7,365 nucleotides of DNA, taken from positions 1 through 7,365 of the forward strand of contig CAYQQU010000133.1 in the NCBI GenBank assembly GCA_964419545.1, read 5' to 3'. Position numbers and translations under genes: made by a program. How positions within the stretch are numbered: the stretch's first letter is position 1; every line of letters begins with the position of its first letter. Below the pieces are notes generated by a model. That model was not told the DNA's origin and made no database searches. It saw nothing but the letters and a program-made list of their open reading frames with translations. Shown here one piece after another: positions 6,418-7,365 of this stretch. The stretch comes from CAYQQU01 sp964419545 (lineage in GTDB: Bacteria > Bacteroidota > Bacteroidia > Chitinophagales > Saprospiraceae).

Positions 6418-6632
6418 CAGCGGGAAGTATATTCGGCGATGACCTCTCTGGCAGGTCTCCCGACAGAAGGGCCTTCGTCCAAGGCGTCTGCCCGGCGATC
6501 CAGCTCTGCCTTCCATTGATCGGATAGCTCCCACTCGTCTACAGCCAGGAGTTCGACCATGTAGTGCATCAACTCGGCCTGTTCGGCCTTGTTAAGCTTG
6601 CTGACTTCGGCTTTTAGGTCTTGAATACTCAT
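6417..6632 (-). CDS. Addiction module antitoxin, PF09720-like
   Basis: This 71-residue, acidic, mostly helical protein fits the addiction-module component family PF09720, which pairs with RelE/ParE toxins. The recognisable block is WELSDQWKAELDRRADALDEG (34-54) followed by a short tail with GRPAREVIAEY (58-68). In the family W-x-x-E-L-x-x-R lies on a helix that binds the toxin, and the protein is degraded readily. The ATG at 6632 is preferred. An in-frame TTG at 6656 would add eight residues, but the ATG start gives the usual length and begins with a typical MSIQDLKAEV. No strong Shine-Dalgarno is present. The stop overlaps the toxin start, so the two would be translated together. The antitoxin remains intact although its toxin is broken, as expected when the toxin is lost first or when the antitoxin still protects against a related toxin. 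Confidence 0.8.
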   Translation of the reverse strand: MSIQDLKAEVSKLNKAEQAELMHYMVELLAVDEWELSDQWKAELDRRADALDEGPSVGRPAREVIAEYTSR

Positions 6633-6698
6633 TATTAATCCCTGCTTTAATGGCAATAGACGATGAATTGGTCATTTTTATAAACAGGAGAAGCTGAA

Positions 6699-6821
6699 TG
6701 GTGTGTAACACAAGTTCCTTGTAAAAATTTTTGCTGAGTGCTCAATTTAAAAAGTTGATTTTCAGTAATTAAAAGCGTTTCCTTTCAAGAAAGGATCAGC
6801 AAAAATTTTTGTTACACACCA
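6699..6821. mobile_element. 123-bp MITE-like element with 5-bp target duplication
   Basis: The right end (6796-6821) is the exact inverted copy of the left end once a 13-bp insert (6711-6723) is removed, giving 26 of 26 matching bases. The ends begin TGGTGTGTAACA. CTGAA stands directly outside both ends (6694-6698 and 6822-6826), which fits a 5-bp target-site duplication. The interior is AT-rich, has no reading frame, and contains a CCTTTC-AA-GAAAGG hairpin (6781-6794). It is too short to encode a transposase and must have been moved in trans by an insertion sequence with the same ends; I cannot name the family. It sits 67 bp upstream of the antitoxin start and may affect that promoter. Confidence 0.8.
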
Positions 6822-6859
6822 CTGAACAGAAAGTTTAGGGGAAGCAGGGAGAATAATTG

Positions 6860-6901
6860 ATCTTTTCAAAAAGATTGGGAGCGGATGGATTTATCCATCC
6901 G
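6860..6901 (-). terminator. Paired hairpins, possible tRNA-Cys terminator
   Basis: CGGATGGA-TTTA-TCCATCCG (6882-6901) is a perfect 8-bp stem, and ATCTTTT-CA-AAAAGAT (6860-6875) is a perfect 7-bp stem. On the minus strand the first hairpin is followed after about nine bases by TTTTT, which is close to an intrinsic terminator though the gap is long. They are the first U-rich stop after the minus-strand tRNA and its palindrome. They may instead belong to the repeat cluster. Confidence 0.35.
6872..6886 (+). repeat. Partial copy of the tRNA-Cys 3' end
   Basis: AGATTGGGAGCGGAT matches 7047-7061, the discriminator base, acceptor 3' strand and part of the T arm of tRNA-Cys, at 13 of 15 positions. 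Ten of these are consecutive (6877-6886). The copy has the same orientation, 175 bp away. This is how a remnant attachment site left by tRNA-targeting integration would look, but it is short and could be chance. Confidence 0.35.
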
Positions 6902-6917
6902 TAAATGGGAGGGCCGT

Positions 6918-7047
6918 TCAACGATTCTTCCGGCCTGCCCTGCGGGCTGGCTTTGTTGCTTAGGCGCTCTCCTTGAAGCGAGCTTCGGTCGCTCGCCTAA
7001 ACAACAAAGCCCCTCCGCTATCGCGGAGAGGCCAGAAGAATCGTTGA
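6918..7047. repeat. 130-bp cloverleaf-shaped palindrome joined to the tRNA-Cys 3' end
   Basis: The outer arms 6918-6936 and 7029-7047 pair at 18 of 19 positions. They enclose three hairpins in a row. The left one is GCCC-TGC-GGGC (6937-6947). The central one is long, with 6949-6966 pairing with 6994-7011 at 17 of 18 positions and a C-TTCG-G capped inner stem around 6977-6993. The right one is CTCCGC-TATC-GCGGAG (7013-7028). Only T6948 and C7012 are unpaired at the four-way junction. The last base of the outer arm is the discriminator base of tRNA-Cys. If transcribed with the tRNA on the minus strand it would fold as a cloverleaf in the 3' trailer; as DNA it could extrude. Reading frames across it are by-products of the symmetry. 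It matches no element I can name. Confidence 0.75.
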
Positions 7048-7117
7048 GGTCGGGAGCGGATTCGAACCGCCGTACGAGGTTTTGCAGACCTCTGCCTAGC
7101 CACTCGGCCACCCGACC
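7047..7117 (-). tRNA. tRNA-Cys (anticodon GCA)
   Basis: The minus strand folds as a 71-nt tRNA. The 7-bp acceptor stem is GGTCGGG/CCCGACC. The D arm is GCC/GGC with a G-G-containing loop. The anticodon stem GAGGT/ACCTC encloses the loop CTGCAAA with anticodon GCA. The variable region is four bases, and the T arm is GGCGG-TTCGAAT-CCGCT with one G-T pair. The discriminator base is U, a known identity element of tRNA-Cys. CCA is not encoded and must be added enzymatically. All stems are intact. No clear Bacteroidota promoter is visible upstream. Confidence 0.97.
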
Positions 7118-7138
7118 GGATTGTTGTTGTCGATTCCG

Positions 7139-7166
7139 AAAAAAGAACTCTGCCCGAGGCTTTTTT
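7139..7166. terminator. A/T-tract stem-loop upstream of tRNA-Cys
   Basis: AAAAAAG (7139-7145) pairs with CTTTTTT (7160-7166), and CTC (7148-7150) pairs with GAG (7156-7158), forming a small hairpin with A- and T-tracts at its base. It could end transcription in either direction between the tRNA and the gene at the right edge. The GC part is very short, so the call is tentative. Confidence 0.3.
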
Positions 7167-7245
7167 ACAGGAAAAGACTGGTAATTGTAATATCCCCAAT
7201 CGTTTTTGAGGAGGAACGCAAATATAGCGGATTTTTTCTTAACCT

Positions 7246-7365
7246 ATGAATAATTCAGATCAAACTATACCTGAAACAGAAATCAGACGGCGAAAGTTCC
7301 CCGCCCGGGGCGGTGGACATATCACTCAAACCCTGCCAGGCGTAGCGCTCCATACCCGGCCACGC
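7246..7365 (+). CDS. Possible 5' end of an unidentified gene, cut by the window edge
   Basis: A frame opens at the ATG at 7246 and stays open for 40 codons to the edge, beginning MNNSDQTIPETEIRRRKFPA. The N-terminus is polar and basic and shows no signal peptide, membrane segment or domain. No Shine-Dalgarno lies in place; a GAGGAGG at 7208-7214 is too far upstream. The gene would point away from tRNA-Cys. A minus-strand frame also enters from the edge (7365 to about 7255) and ends in a TGA, so the direction is not settled. Forty codons are too few to decide. Confidence 0.35.
   Translation, partial: MNNSDQTIPETEIRRRKFPARGGGHITQTLPGVALHTRPR

Noticed and set aside
6259..6534. Longer N-terminus for the toxin, starting at 6534
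   Set aside because: The extra residues are the antitoxin gene in another frame. The family N-terminus begins at the ATG at 6417, which overlaps the antitoxin stop.
6949..7011. Integron attC site
   Set aside because: The arms contain GTTGCTTAGGCG and CGCCTAAACAAC, which recall core sites, but their order is inverted relative to attC and no cassette or integrase is present.
6885..7184. Reading frames on both strands across the tRNA-Cys region
   Set aside because: They run through the tRNA and the cloverleaf palindrome. Their peptides are near mirror images produced by inverted repeats, not proteins.
1..7365. CRISPR array or regular tandem repeats
   Set aside because: No evenly spaced repeats of 20-40 bp are visible on either strand.

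Overview
The window looks like a chromosomal stretch from a Bacteroidota bacterium, possibly Saprospiria-like. This is an inference. It rests on starts without Shine-Dalgarno sequences, two upstream regions that fit the Bacteroidota promoter pattern (TTG, a 17-23 nt gap, TAnnTTTG), and the style of the GIY-YIG, AAA/DUF4143 and SWIM-SNF2 proteins. Most genes lie on the minus strand, and much of the DNA between them is repeats, hairpins and decayed genes.

Left part (1-2146). A small GIY-YIG nuclease-domain gene (72-332, +) is followed by about 540 bp without a convincing gene. That stretch holds a three-fold short repeat (398-497) and a 189-bp imperfect palindromic element (689-877) with a perfect 15-bp hairpin at its centre. 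The palindrome abuts the stop codon of an AT-rich gene for an AAA ATPase with a DUF4143 C-terminus (877-1998, -). That gene has a near-ideal Bacteroidota promoter so close to its ATG that its mRNA may be leaderless. A second copy of the palindrome's end sequence lies on the other side of the gene (2087-2103), so the ATPase looks like a bracketed, possibly acquired cassette.

Centre (2147-5840). One large gene encodes an 1173-residue Swi2/Snf2 helicase-like ATPase with an N-terminal SWIM zinc finger (2147-5668, -). A candidate promoter with a perfect 7-4-7 palindrome in its spacer lies about 145 bp upstream. The gene appears to be transcribed alone.

Right part (5835-7365). A short coiled-coil reading frame (5835-6021, +) is broken near an A6 run. 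Facing it is a type II toxin-antitoxin pair on the minus strand. The antitoxin (PF09720-like, 6417-6632) is intact. The RelE/ParE-like toxin (6115-6417) keeps recognisable sequence to its end but carries two in-frame TAA codons. Upstream of the pair is a 123-bp MITE-like element (6699-6821) with 26-bp terminal inverted repeats and a 5-bp target duplication. Next comes tRNA-Cys(GCA) (7047-7117, -). Its 3' end is joined directly to a 130-bp cloverleaf-shaped palindrome (6918-7047), and beyond that lies a 13/15 copy of the tRNA 3' end (6872-6886). The start of a possible unidentified gene runs off the right edge (7246-7365, +).

I see no complete defence island, CRISPR array or other multi-gene system. 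The most unusual signals are the cloverleaf palindrome fused to tRNA-Cys, the palindromic element next to the ATPase, and the MITE beside a toxin-antitoxin pair whose toxin has lost its reading frame.
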